Made by a program: the position numbers and the translations under genes. The notes under the pieces are model-generated. The model was not told where the DNA came from. It did not search any database and saw nothing but the letters and a program-made list of their open reading frames with translations. DNA of 64,000 nt from Methylomonas subterranea (GTDB lineage: Bacteria; Pseudomonadota; Gammaproteobacteria; Methylococcales; Methylomonadaceae): positions 45,608-109,607 of the forward strand of contig NZ_JANIBJ010000013.1 of assembly GCF_024505185.1 (NCBI RefSeq), read 5' to 3'. Below, piece by piece: positions 38,595-46,700 of this stretch (positions within the stretch are counted from its first letter, which is position 1; every line of letters starts with the position of its first letter).

Positions 38595-39068
38595 TTAGCT
38601 ACATGCCTTGGTAGCCTGACGCAACAGCTGCAGGCAGGCGCGGTTGGCGGCCAAATCCAGTGCGCTGAAATCGTCCTGGGTGGTCAGCAAGGGATTGGCT
38701 CCGGCCAGTAGCAACTGGGCCACCACCGCGTGCTTGCCGCTGGAAGACGCATAAGTCAAGGCCGTGGCACCGCTGGGATTTTGATAATCGATATCGATTC
38801 CGGCCTCTATCAGTAACGCCATGCAAGCGTCGGATTCGGCGAAACAGGCCGCCCACAGGGCGTTGTTGCCGTAAAGATCCAGCACGCTTAAGTCCGCGCC
38901 CATCCGCAAAAGATAAGCCACCATGTCCGCTCTGGCTTGCTGAGCGGCCACGATCAGCGCATGCCGCCCTTGGCCGTCGACCGTCAGCGGCGCGCGGGCG
39001 TCGAACCCGTTAGCGGAAAACCAGCCGGCAATTTCCTCGGATAATTTCATCTTGGCCGACCCGTTCAA
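38595..39068 (-). CDS. Ankyrin repeat protein
   Basis: This 157-residue protein has about four ankyrin repeats: GRHALIVAAQQARADMVAYLLRMGADL, then LDLYGNNALWAACFAESDACMALLIEAGIDI, then NPSGATALTYASSSGKHAVVAQLLLAGANPL and a last partial repeat (each described here by its core AL...A...LL pattern). Such repeats bind proteins. It is the last gene of a four-gene operon behind a sigma-54 promoter and overlaps its upstream neighbour by four bases. Its partner is unknown. Confidence 0.8.
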   Translation of the reverse strand: MNGSAKMKLSEEIAGWFSANGFDARAPLTVDGQGRHALIVAAQQARADMVAYLLRMGADLSVLDLYGNNALWAACFAESDACMALLIEAGIDIDYQNPSGATALTYASSSGKHAVVAQLLLAGANPLLTTQDDFSALDLAANRACLQLLRQATKACS

Positions 39069-39742
39069 ATCACCGAGGGCCGGTGCAGTAGGGATAAATG
39101 GCCGACGCCGGCGGCGTAAAGCTTGTCCGCCAATTCCATGCGCCCGGCGGCCCCCTTGCCGCGCAGGAATTTCAATTCGGCCACCGTCAGCACGGTGGCG
39201 GCGATCAGACTGACCGTGCCGCCGGGCATGCTCAGGCCGGAAGTATCCTGCCGCGGTTTACTCAGCAAGGCACCCACCCGGCCGCGGCCGTCCTTGATAT
39301 GGTCGATATTGAATTCCAGCGAAAGCAATTCGCCAGCCAACAGCTTTTCGCACAATTTGGCATAGCCGGCCAGAGTGTGGCTGACCTCGGCGACCAGCGG
39401 AAACAACCAGGTATCGGCCAGTTTGGTCAACGGCGCATCGGCGGCGAGACCGGCATCCGGCGTTTCGATAAACACCTCCACACCCAAACCGGTTTCCGGC
39501 CGGTCGCGCTCGACCCATGGGTCGGACAAGCCGTCGGAGATAATGCAGGCGTTACGCTCGTGCCGTGCCGCCAGCCAGGCAGCGCCGGCCGGCCATTCAG
39601 GGCCGTCGCTCATCGGACCCATCAAGGAGGTAAGCGCGGCCACTTCGGAGTTGAAGCGGGCTTTTATGGCGTCGTGGCGGGCTCGGGTGGCCAGATTCAA
39701 ACGGTCGGCGTAGGTAAGGCCGACTATAAATTCAGTCGTCAT
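39065..39742 (-). CDS. Protein with a suppressor-of-fused-like region, nif-type operon
   Basis: This 225-residue protein has no firm family. The segment ACIISDGLSDPWVE followed by GLGVEVFIETPD matches the pattern of bacterial suppressor-of-fused domains, which is my tentative call. The C-terminal half, with MPGGTVSLIAATVLTVAELKFL, looks like a mixed alpha/beta fold. ATG 39742 is chosen because a longer frame to 39838 lies inside the LRV gene. It overlaps the LRV gene by 11 bases and the ankyrin gene by four, so all are translated together. Confidence 0.55.
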   Translation of the reverse strand: MTTEFIVGLTYADRLNLATRARHDAIKARFNSEVAALTSLMGPMSDGPEWPAGAAWLAARHERNACIISDGLSDPWVERDRPETGLGVEVFIETPDAGLAADAPLTKLADTWLFPLVAEVSHTLAGYAKLCEKLLAGELLSLEFNIDHIKDGRGRVGALLSKPRQDTSGLSMPGGTVSLIAATVLTVAELKFLRGKGAAGRMELADKLYAAGVGHLSLLHRPSVI

Positions 39743-40499
39743 GGGCACAGGTTTGGCTGAGAGTTTCCAGGCGTTGGCGGGCGGTTTGGTTGACGTCTGG
39801 CTCGGGGTCGGCCAGCATTTGCCGCAGCAGGTCGGCATCGGCGCGCAAGGCCACTTCGTAACGCACGGTCCAGTCCGGGTCCTGACTCAGCATGGCCAAA
39901 TCATCGACTTCCATACGCTGGGCCACGATGCGGCGAATCTCGACTTCGGCGTCATGCGCCATCAAGCCCAGGCTGACGCGGGGAATGCGGGTGGCGACGA
40001 TGCGCCGCACTTCGCTATCCGGGTCGGCCGCCAAGCGAAACAAGCGGCCCCGCGGCAAGCGCCGGGCCACATAGACCCTTACCAGATAGTCCGGATCGTC
40101 CGCCATCAGCTCCAGTTCGTGTTCCGGCATGCGGTCGGCGACGGTGATTCTGACTTCGCGGTCGCTGTCCTTGCGCAACAAGGCCAGCCACTCCAGCGGC
40201 ACCCGGTAGGCCAGTACCCGGCGCACCGCTTCGTCGGGATCGCTTAACAGCGGTTCCAGCTTATTGGTCGGTAAATAACGGGCCGCGATGGCGCGGCGCT
40301 CCCAGAACGGGTCCTGGCTGAATTCTGGGGCGATGCCGGGGTTGGTTTTAAAAAAGCGGTCGATCTGCCTACCGCTGTCGGCGGCCACGCAACGGTCGCC
40401 GGGTTTGCAATGGCCGGTCGCCAGCAAACTGACTTGAAATTGGCAGCGACCGCAGTCCGCCAGCGGGGTCAGATCGACTTCGGAATCGGCGGGCAACAT
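39732..40499 (-). CDS. 4Fe-4S leucine-rich variant (LRV) repeat protein
   Basis: This 255-residue protein starts with a four-cysteine cluster motif (C16, C19, C31, C37: ADCGRC and HCKPGDRC). About eight 24-residue repeats follow, with pattern DPxxxVRxxVAxRxPxxxLxxLxxD, for example DPDYLVRVYVARRLPRGRLF. That is the architecture of the LRV FeS protein known from Azotobacter, where it lies among nif genes. The starting ATG is 40499; longer readings overlap the flavodoxin gene. Position directly after a nif-type flavodoxin gene supports a nitrogen-fixation role. Its biochemical job is unknown. Confidence 0.88.
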   Translation of the reverse strand: MLPADSEVDLTPLADCGRCQFQVSLLATGHCKPGDRCVAADSGRQIDRFFKTNPGIAPEFSQDPFWERRAIAARYLPTNKLEPLLSDPDEAVRRVLAYRVPLEWLALLRKDSDREVRITVADRMPEHELELMADDPDYLVRVYVARRLPRGRLFRLAADPDSEVRRIVATRIPRVSLGLMAHDAEVEIRRIVAQRMEVDDLAMLSQDPDWTVRYEVALRADADLLRQMLADPEPDVNQTARQRLETLSQTCAHDD

Positions 40500-40501
40500 G
40501 C

Positions 40502-41056
40502 TCAAGCCGCCTCTGCCAGGGCCGGCAACAATTGCGGCTTGATTTGCGCCAGCCAGATCTTGAGCCGCTCGTCGGTCAAATGCGGCTGGCCGCGTTGATC
40601 CAATACCAAGCCGACGAACTGGTTGTCGATGATGGAAGCCGAATGTTCGAATTGGTAACCCTCCGTGCTCCAGCGGCCGACCATTTTGGCGCCGTTGCCG
40701 TAAAACACCTGATACAGCTTGATCAAGGAACTGGCGAAGCGCGAGGCGTAACGTTCCTGATGGCCCAGGCCGAACAAGGCCACCCGTTTGCCGCTCAGGT
40801 CGGTATCGTCCAGATAGGGCACGAACTCCGCCCAGTTGGCTTCCTGGCAACCCGCCGCCAGCCCCGGCAAATCGCCGACTCCGTAACTGGGCGTACCCAG
40901 GATCAGGGCGTCGTATTGCAGAAACTCGGCGGGACTGGTGCGGTTGATGTTTTTGGGCTTGTCGGCCAATTCATCGCCCAACAGACTATAAATCTTCTTG
41001 GCCACCAAGCGGGTACTGCCGGTATCCGTGCCGAAAAAAATGCCGATTTTGCTCAT
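40502..41056 (-). CDS. nifF: Long-chain flavodoxin, NifF type
   Basis: This 184-residue flavodoxin carries one FMN. The phosphate loop is GTDTGSTRLVAKKI (9-22). The FMN-stacking segments LGTPSYGVGDLPG and FGLGHQERYASRF are present, with the extra loop of long-chain flavodoxins. The YxFEHSASIIDNQFVGLVLDQ segment resembles NifF. It is first in an operon with LRV, SUFU-like and ankyrin genes and has a sigma-54 promoter. It probably gives electrons to nitrogenase, but no nitrogenase structural gene is in the window, so nifF is an inference. Confidence 0.82.
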   Translation of the reverse strand: MSKIGIFFGTDTGSTRLVAKKIYSLLGDELADKPKNINRTSPAEFLQYDALILGTPSYGVGDLPGLAAGCQEANWAEFVPYLDDTDLSGKRVALFGLGHQERYASRFASSLIKLYQVFYGNGAKMVGRWSTEGYQFEHSASIIDNQFVGLVLDQRGQPHLTDERLKIWLAQIKPQLLPALAEAA

Positions 41057-41111
41057 AAGTCACCTGTCATCGAATTCGCGGGCTTGGGCTGTGCGCCCTT
41101 ATTCTAAGCCT

Positions 41112-41127
41112 AGCAAAATGCGATCCA
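41112..41127 (-). promoter_or_regulatory. Sigma-54 (RpoN) promoter of the flavodoxin operon
   Basis: On the minus strand the sequence TGGATCGCATTTTGCT fits the -24/-12 consensus TGGCACG-N4-TTGCW with the GG and GC doublets correctly spaced. The start of transcription would be about 41100, giving a leader of about 45 bases before the flavodoxin ATG at 41056. This is the usual promoter type for NifA-dependent genes. Confidence 0.75.
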
Positions 41128-41194
41128 GATTAACGCCGTTGCGGCATGCTATTTTTCTATTTTATATCAATAAGATACAAAAGCTCTTGCGTTA

Positions 41195-41210
41195 TGTTGA
41201 TTGAATTACC
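41195..41210 (-). promoter_or_regulatory. Weak NifA-type upstream activator candidate
   Basis: TGT-N10-ACC read on the plus strand is one base from the NifA site TGT-N10-ACA. It lies about 95-110 bases upstream of the inferred transcription start, the right distance for a NifA site. The single mismatch makes it only a candidate. Confidence 0.3.
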
Positions 41211-41353
41211 TGAAGGTATGGCTACAATTGCAGCCGAACACAACAATTTGTATTCATTGCGAGTAACGGTTGATACTAGACAAACGGTCCTTTTTATTGG
41301 CAAGGTCTCGGCAACTCAGCGACCCGCGTTCATGTGACAAGCCAGTTAATATT

Positions 41354-41399
41354 TACGTGATTAGCAAGATGCTTCGGATTAGCGTCTCTAAATCACGTA
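41354..41399. repeat. Inverted repeat upstream of the AAA/S8 genes, possible operator
   Basis: TACGTGATT (41354-41362) is the exact reverse complement of AATCACGTA (41391-41399). Two further pairs form if one base is bulged. The right arm touches the -35 box of a candidate promoter, so a regulator bound here could block or help RNA polymerase. Confidence 0.5.
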
Positions 41400-41427
41400 T
41401 TGCTTGTCTATTAATATCGATTACACT
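41400..41427 (+). promoter_or_regulatory. Candidate sigma-70 promoter for the AAA/S8 genes
   Basis: TTGCTT (41400-41405) and TACACT (41422-41427) are spaced by 16 bases and lie 40 bases before the AAA ATPase ATG. Each box has about four of six consensus bases. Confidence 0.4.
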
Positions 41428-41467
41428 GCTTCAAAATTAATTCGCAAAGTCTCTACGCTTTATTCCC

Positions 41468-42457
41468 ATGGCCATCGCTAATCAAATCAAAGCCTTGCTT
41501 AAATCGCACGTCGATGGCGACGAGGCTATGTTTTTGTCGGTTGCCATGCAAATGGCGGCGCAAGAAGCCAAAAAGGGGCATGGCAGCCTAGCCAAAGAAA
41601 TTCGCGATCTGATCGATAGCGCAAAGAGCAAACCTCGACTCGCTGAATCCAAGGCGATCCCGTTAGCCAAACCAAAAGGCGAACTCAGCCAGTTACTGAA
41701 CGTTTCCTATCCCCAGCTACGATTGGCTGACATGGTGCTTTCTGAAAACATTCAGACAAAATTAGATCGTCTAATCAAAGAACACAAACACGTACAGCGC
41801 TTGCGTGCTCATGGCTTGGCTCCTCGTAAAAAGCTGTTGTTGGTCGGGCCACCTGGGACAGGTAAAACCATGACAGCGTCGGTACTGGCCGGTGAACTGG
41901 GTTTACCGCTCTTTATCGTAAGACTTGAAAGCCTGATGACCAAATACATGGGCGAGACCGCAGCTAAATTACGCCTGATCTTCGACGCAATCGAGCAAAC
42001 TCGTGGCGTCTACCTGTTTGACGAATTCGACAGCATTGGCTCGCAACGCGGCGGCTCCAACGATGTCGGGGAAATCCGCCGTGTATTAAATAGCTTCTTA
42101 CAAATGATCGAGCAGGACAGCTCTGATAGCTTGTTGATTGCTGCTACCAATCACCATGAGCTACTGGATCACGCTTTATTCCGCCGCTTTGACGATCTGA
42201 TCGAGTATGAATTGCCAACCAAGGAAGAGATCGTCGCTGCCCTGAAATCCAAATTGGCCTCGTTCAAAACCACTCGCATCCTTTGGGTCAAAGCAGCAGA
42301 AGCAGCGAATACATTGAGTTTTGGTGACATTAACCGCGTCTGTGAAGATGCGATTAAAGACGTGATCATTCACAACAAAGATGCCGTTACCCATGCCGAT
42401 ATCATGCACTCGATCAAAGAACGGCAACTTGTCCGACAAAAACAAACCTGCCGATAA
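41468..42457 (+). CDS. AAA ATPase paired with an S8 protease gene
   Basis: This 329-residue cytoplasmic ATPase has a helical N-terminal region (1-75), then one AAA module. Walker A is GPPGTGKT (127-134), Walker B LFDEFD (183-188), sensor 1 ATNHHELLD, and the arginine finger region HALFRRFDD. The C-terminal lid contains LSFGDINRVCEDAI. Such ATPases are found next to subtilisin-type proteases in bacterial genomes and may regulate or feed them. Here the stop is directly followed by the ATG of the S8 gene. The pair lies beside a restriction and toxin-antitoxin island, which suggests a defence role, but this is inferred. Confidence 0.85.
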   Translation: MAIANQIKALLKSHVDGDEAMFLSVAMQMAAQEAKKGHGSLAKEIRDLIDSAKSKPRLAESKAIPLAKPKGELSQLLNVSYPQLRLADMVLSENIQTKLDRLIKEHKHVQRLRAHGLAPRKKLLLVGPPGTGKTMTASVLAGELGLPLFIVRLESLMTKYMGETAAKLRLIFDAIEQTRGVYLFDEFDSIGSQRGGSNDVGEIRRVLNSFLQMIEQDSSDSLLIAATNHHELLDHALFRRFDDLIEYELPTKEEIVAALKSKLASFKTTRILWVKAAEAANTLSFGDINRVCEDAIKDVIIHNKDAVTHADIMHSIKERQLVRQKQTCR

Positions 42458-44941
42458 ATGTCCGAACAACGCAAGGAACGCCTTCCGCATTTACTGATAA
42501 AGGATTCGGTAACTACCGAAAGTTACTCCAGACCGACACAAGCAATGGGCGGCGCTGGCTTAAAAACACCTTCAAGAGATCGTCAGGCACACTCTCAACA
42601 ACTGATTGAGCAAGTTCAGCATATCCAGTCTCAGGAAGCTGGCATCATCGAACAACAAAAGGCATTCGGCTTGGATGTCGGTAATGGACTTTATCTGGCC
42701 TTTGAAAGCGAACCTGATTTCGAGCTCAAGTTTGCCAGCCTGTAATTTCAGCCTAGTGGGATTGAACTTTGTAACGTTAAGCTTGTTGATGGTAAAAGCA
42801 TCGCCACCGTTTTCGTACCGGAAGGCAAGCTTGCCCATTTTCTAACCAAAATCACCCAATATCAGTACGAAAACACGAATAAAAACCAGCCCAAAAATAG
42901 AGACTTGGTTGAAAGCATTAGCGCGATCAAGCTTGCCGCAATCGATGCGCTTTGGACTGACGAGCGAGAATTGCTGCCCAATGCAGAGCAAGCAATCTGG
43001 TGGGAAGTTTGGCTAAGATATTCGGAAAAATTCGATTGTGAAGCTTTTGTTCGCGAGCATGCCCCGCATCTTAATCTCAGGGTAAGCGCTGAATCGATCC
43101 GCTTTCTCGATAGAACCATCATTCTGGTTTTCGGTACCCGCGAACAGATCAGCCATTCCATTCATCTGCTGGGCGCCATCGCCGAACTTAGAAAAGCCAA
43201 GGATACCGCCGATTTTTTCACCGGCATGGGTCGTCAAGATCAGCGTGCCTGGATCGAACAAACCTTAGAAAATTTGACGCCGCCACCCAATGACGCGCCG
43301 ACGATTTGTATTTTGGATACCGGTATCAATCATGAGCATCCGCTATTGCAGCCAGTCGCCGAAATGACCGATATGCATACCTATATTCCCGGCTGGGGTA
43401 CCGATGATCGAAACGGCCATGGCACCAATATGGCGGGTGTATCAATCTATGGCGACTTAACCGAGGCAGTGGCTAATCCACTGCCGCTAAAACTTACCCA
43501 TCGCTTGGAATCAGTCAAAATCACGCCCAATCCTGATTTTCATACTGACAAAAAACTATACGGCGCTATCACCCGCGACAGTATCGCCAGAGTAGAAATT
43601 GAAGCAGACCGTCAACGGTTATTCTGCATGGCAGTATCCACCACAGACAACAGAGATCGCGGTCGTCCCTCGTCGTGGTCTGCGACTATTGATGCCATTT
43701 CCTCAGGCGCGGAAGATGAGCAACAGCGGTTGGTTATCTTGTCGGCGGGCAACACTGATCCACAACACAGACACCTATATCCAAACAATAACCTGACCGA
43801 TGAAGTCCACGACCCAGGCCAATCTTGGAATGCGCTTACGGTAGGCGGCTATACCGAAAAAGTGTGGCTGGATACTGCAACTAATCCAGATTGGATACCA
43901 TTAGCGCCCGCAGGTGGATTGGCTCCAGCCAGTTGTACATCTATGACATGGCAGAAAACCTGGCCAATCAAATCAGACATTGTCATGGAAGCCGGGAACA
44001 TGGCGACGAATCCGGCAAATGAGGGAGCCGATTATATCGACGACGCTTTGCAATTGCTCACCACCGGCCATCAATTTGCGCTGGGTAAGCAATTGGTGTC
44101 GTTTGGCGATACCAGTGCTGCGACAGCCTTGGCTGCAAATTTAGCGGCAAAAGTACAAGCCTTATACCCAGACTATTGGCCGGAAACCATCAGGGCGTTA
44201 TTGATACATTCGGCTAAATGGACGCCAGCAATGAAAGCCGTGTTCGAGCCATTGAACAGCCAGGCGAAATACCAGCAACTCATGCGTTATTGCGGCTACG
44301 GCGTACCGGATCAAGATGCCCTGTTTTGGAGTGCTCGTAACGAATTGACCCTGATTGCTCAGGACGTGATTTATCCGTACACCAAGAAAGGCAGTAATGT
44401 TAAAACCCGCGACATCAATTTGCACACGCTTCCTTGGCCTGCCGATGTACTTCGCGACTTGCCGCCTAAAACTCAAGTCGAAATGAAAGTGACCTGGTCG
44501 TATTTCATCGAACCCAACCCAGGGGAGCGCGGTTGGGTCAATAAATATCGCTATGCATCGCATGGTCTACGCTTCGACGTGCGTCGTCCATTAGAGACCC
44601 TTACAGATTTTAAACAACGCATCAATCAAAAAGCCAGAGACGAGGAACATGCCTACAACGGCGCTACGCCCGATAGCGGCCAATGGCTGTTAGGTGAAAA
44701 ATTGCGCAGTCTGGGTTCGGTACATTCCGATACCTGGACTGGAACAGCGGCAGAACTAGCCGAGCGCGGCTATATTGCCGTTTATCCGGTTTTGGGTTGG
44801 TGGAAAGAGCGAGCGAATTTGGAGCGGTGGGGAAAATCGGCGCGATACGCTTTGATTGTCGGTATTAAAACTCCAAGTGTGGCGACGGATATTTATACAG
44901 CAATCGAAAAGCAAATTTTTTTGCCCGTTGCTATCGAATGA
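42458..44941 (+). pseudogene. S8 (subtilisin-like) serine protease gene broken by an in-frame TAA
   Basis: The reading frame from ATG 42458 to 44941 (828 codons) is open except for one TAA at 42743-42745, codon 96. The same frame continues coherently on both sides: FASL before, FQPSGIELCNVKLVDG after. The catalytic triad lies after the stop: Asp in ILDTG (codon 287), His in NGHGTNMAG (321), Ser in GDTSAATALA (553), with the oxyanion Asn in SAGN (432). A single C-to-T change (CAA to TAA) could explain it. An internal restart near 42905 (TTG) could give a 678-residue protease. It is a pseudogene, a sequencing error or a gene with restart; the sequence alone cannot decide. Confidence 0.8.
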
Positions 44942-44949
44942 TGCGGTGT

Positions 44950-46017
44950 TCAGTGCGATCTAGCTTCATCCGTTGGCAATTTGATCCAGCCAAGCTCGGT
45001 TAACTGTTGCCAAGCAGCTTCGATGTGGGCGGGTTTCATTAGATGACGTTTACGACTATTCCAAACTTGGATAAGCTCTAAAGCCGATTCGGGACTCTCC
45101 GCTTGCTCCCGGGTCGCCACCCAGTGTACGGTAGAAAGTAACTCCATGCCGTAAGGTGATTGAAAGCCTTGAATCAGCTCATCAACTTTGGCGATATGTT
45201 CCAGTAATGTTCGCTGTTGCGATTGATGGATAAAACGCTCGGCTTCCTGCAAAGCCTCCTGATCAGGCGCAATTTCCGCTTCCACGACGCCATCGCCTAA
45301 ACCGTGAATAAAATGGCCATCCATACGATCTAACGCATGGCGCAAAGCATCCGCATAAGGACCGTAATGATGTTTAACGAACTGCAAACGCAAATTTTCG
45401 CCCGCTTCCTGTAAAAAATAGGCAAGCTTTTGCACCTCGATTTTGGACAAGCCGTAATTCAGTTCGCGATAGGTTTCCAACACTTTCAGAATGGCGGCTC
45501 TACCAGGTGTCATTTTGGGCCTGGCGCTATTGACCTGCATCTCGATTGCTTTCGGCGAGCCGGCAGGCTCGAATAACCGCACGTCGACATCTGGTAGTTT
45601 GGCGAACGCTTTTTCTATCAACGGCTTTACATCGCTCCAATTCAAACCACCGTTCCCGCATCCTAGCGGCGGAATGGCAATCGAAGTAATTTGCCGAGCT
45701 TCGATTTGTGCAATCAAATCAACGAGGCCGTCTTGAATAAATTCAATATGCGAACGTCTCCGCCAGTGGTCTTTAGTTGGAAAATTGATAATAAATTTAG
45801 GTGTTGCTAACAAACCGGCATCGTAAATAAACATTTGACCTGGCTTAACTAAACCCGCTTTACACGCTTCTGCATACAACTTGAAATTGTCCGGCCATTT
45901 TTTCTTGAATTGCAATGCAATGCCTTTGCCCATCACGCCAACGCAATTGACGGTGTTGACGATCGCATCTACATCTAGTTGTTTTAATAAGTCACCTTGA
46001 ACGGTGCTAACACTCAT
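44950..46017 (-). CDS. darG: DarG-like macrodomain antitoxin
   Basis: This 355-residue protein starts with a macrodomain (about 1-155): QGDLLKQLDVDAIVNTVNCVGVMGKGIA near the N-terminus and LGCGNGGLNW. The macrodomain of DarG removes ADP-ribose from thymidine in DNA. The C-terminal half, with LSKIEVQKLAYFLQEAG and KHHYGPYADAL, is the region that in DarG binds DarT. The gene follows darT by 11 bases and ends eight bases from the convergent S8 gene. It keeps the toxin in check and is the last gene of the restriction operon. Confidence 0.88.
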   Translation of the reverse strand: MSVSTVQGDLLKQLDVDAIVNTVNCVGVMGKGIALQFKKKWPDNFKLYAEACKAGLVKPGQMFIYDAGLLATPKFIINFPTKDHWRRRSHIEFIQDGLVDLIAQIEARQITSIAIPPLGCGNGGLNWSDVKPLIEKAFAKLPDVDVRLFEPAGSPKAIEMQVNSARPKMTPGRAAILKVLETYRELNYGLSKIEVQKLAYFLQEAGENLRLQFVKHHYGPYADALRHALDRMDGHFIHGLGDGVVEAEIAPDQEALQEAERFIHQSQQRTLLEHIAKVDELIQGFQSPYGMELLSTVHWVATREQAESPESALELIQVWNSRKRHLMKPAHIEAAWQQLTELGWIKLPTDEARSH

Positions 46018-46028
46018 CTTTTAATGTC

Positions 46029-46700
46029 CTAAAAATACCAATCGGTTTTTACTTCTACCGGTAAGTCTATACCAGTTTCTACTAATATCTCACGCACCAA
46101 TTCGGCTTTCGATCTATTAATAACGCCTATACGCGTCATGGAAGGTAAATCGACACGATGTTTGACCAGAAATTCCGCCTGACGGCGCTCCATACGATCA
46201 ATGTATCTTTCATTGTTGAAATTGTTATGAAAATACTTGCAATAGCCATCCAGTCGCGGCGACTCGGTGATCAGATCCCACGCAACCTTGCTTGGAAGTA
46301 AAGAAAGGTCGGTAAATGCCTCGCTGTAACGCAACGTTGCATTGCGGTCATAGAAAACGAAATCGGGATTCGTTGAGGTAACCCGATCAATTGTGGTTTC
46401 AAAATGCAATATATCCGCCTGCCTGAAATCGCAGCCTGCAACATTACCGCTATTGATGCTAAACAACATAGGAGACCGCGGAGCGAAGTAAAACGGCACA
46501 AAATCGTGAACACTGCCGCCTGGGGGATCAATGACATTGCGCCCGGACCGTGCCGATTGGGCGCCGGAATGAGCGATATTCTGGTAATTGATCCCCAAAG
46601 AAGCTCCGGCGTTCTTACTCAACAACGCACCGCTTCGACAAATATCAGCCAGATTGTCGATTGCAGTAATGTGAAACAGTCGCACCGGGTTTGGCATCAT
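46029..46700 (-). CDS. darT: DarT-like DNA ADP-ribosyltransferase toxin (DUF4433)
   Basis: This 223-residue DUF4433 protein probably transfers ADP-ribose from NAD to thymidine in single-stranded DNA. The N-terminal LFHITAIDNLADI is the NAD-binding helix, FYFAPRSPMLF follows, and ERRQAEFLV supplies the presumed catalytic glutamate (E176). These match known DarT enzymes. The ATG overlaps the hsdS stop by four bases, so the toxin is translated with the restriction system; a second ATG follows one codon later. With darG it forms a complete toxin-antitoxin pair. Confidence 0.88.
   Translation of the reverse strand: MMPNPVRLFHITAIDNLADICRSGALLSKNAGASLGINYQNIAHSGAQSARSGRNVIDPPGGSVHDFVPFYFAPRSPMLFSINSGNVAGCDFRQADILHFETTIDRVTSTNPDFVFYDRNATLRYSEAFTDLSLLPSKVAWDLITESPRLDGYCKYFHNNFNNERYIDRMERRQAEFLVKHRVDLPSMTRIGVINRSKAELVREILVETGIDLPVEVKTDWYF

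Noticed and set aside
41146..41337. Small plus-strand open frame between the flavodoxin operon and the AAA gene
   Set aside because: It overlaps regulatory sequence and has no ribosome site or motif.
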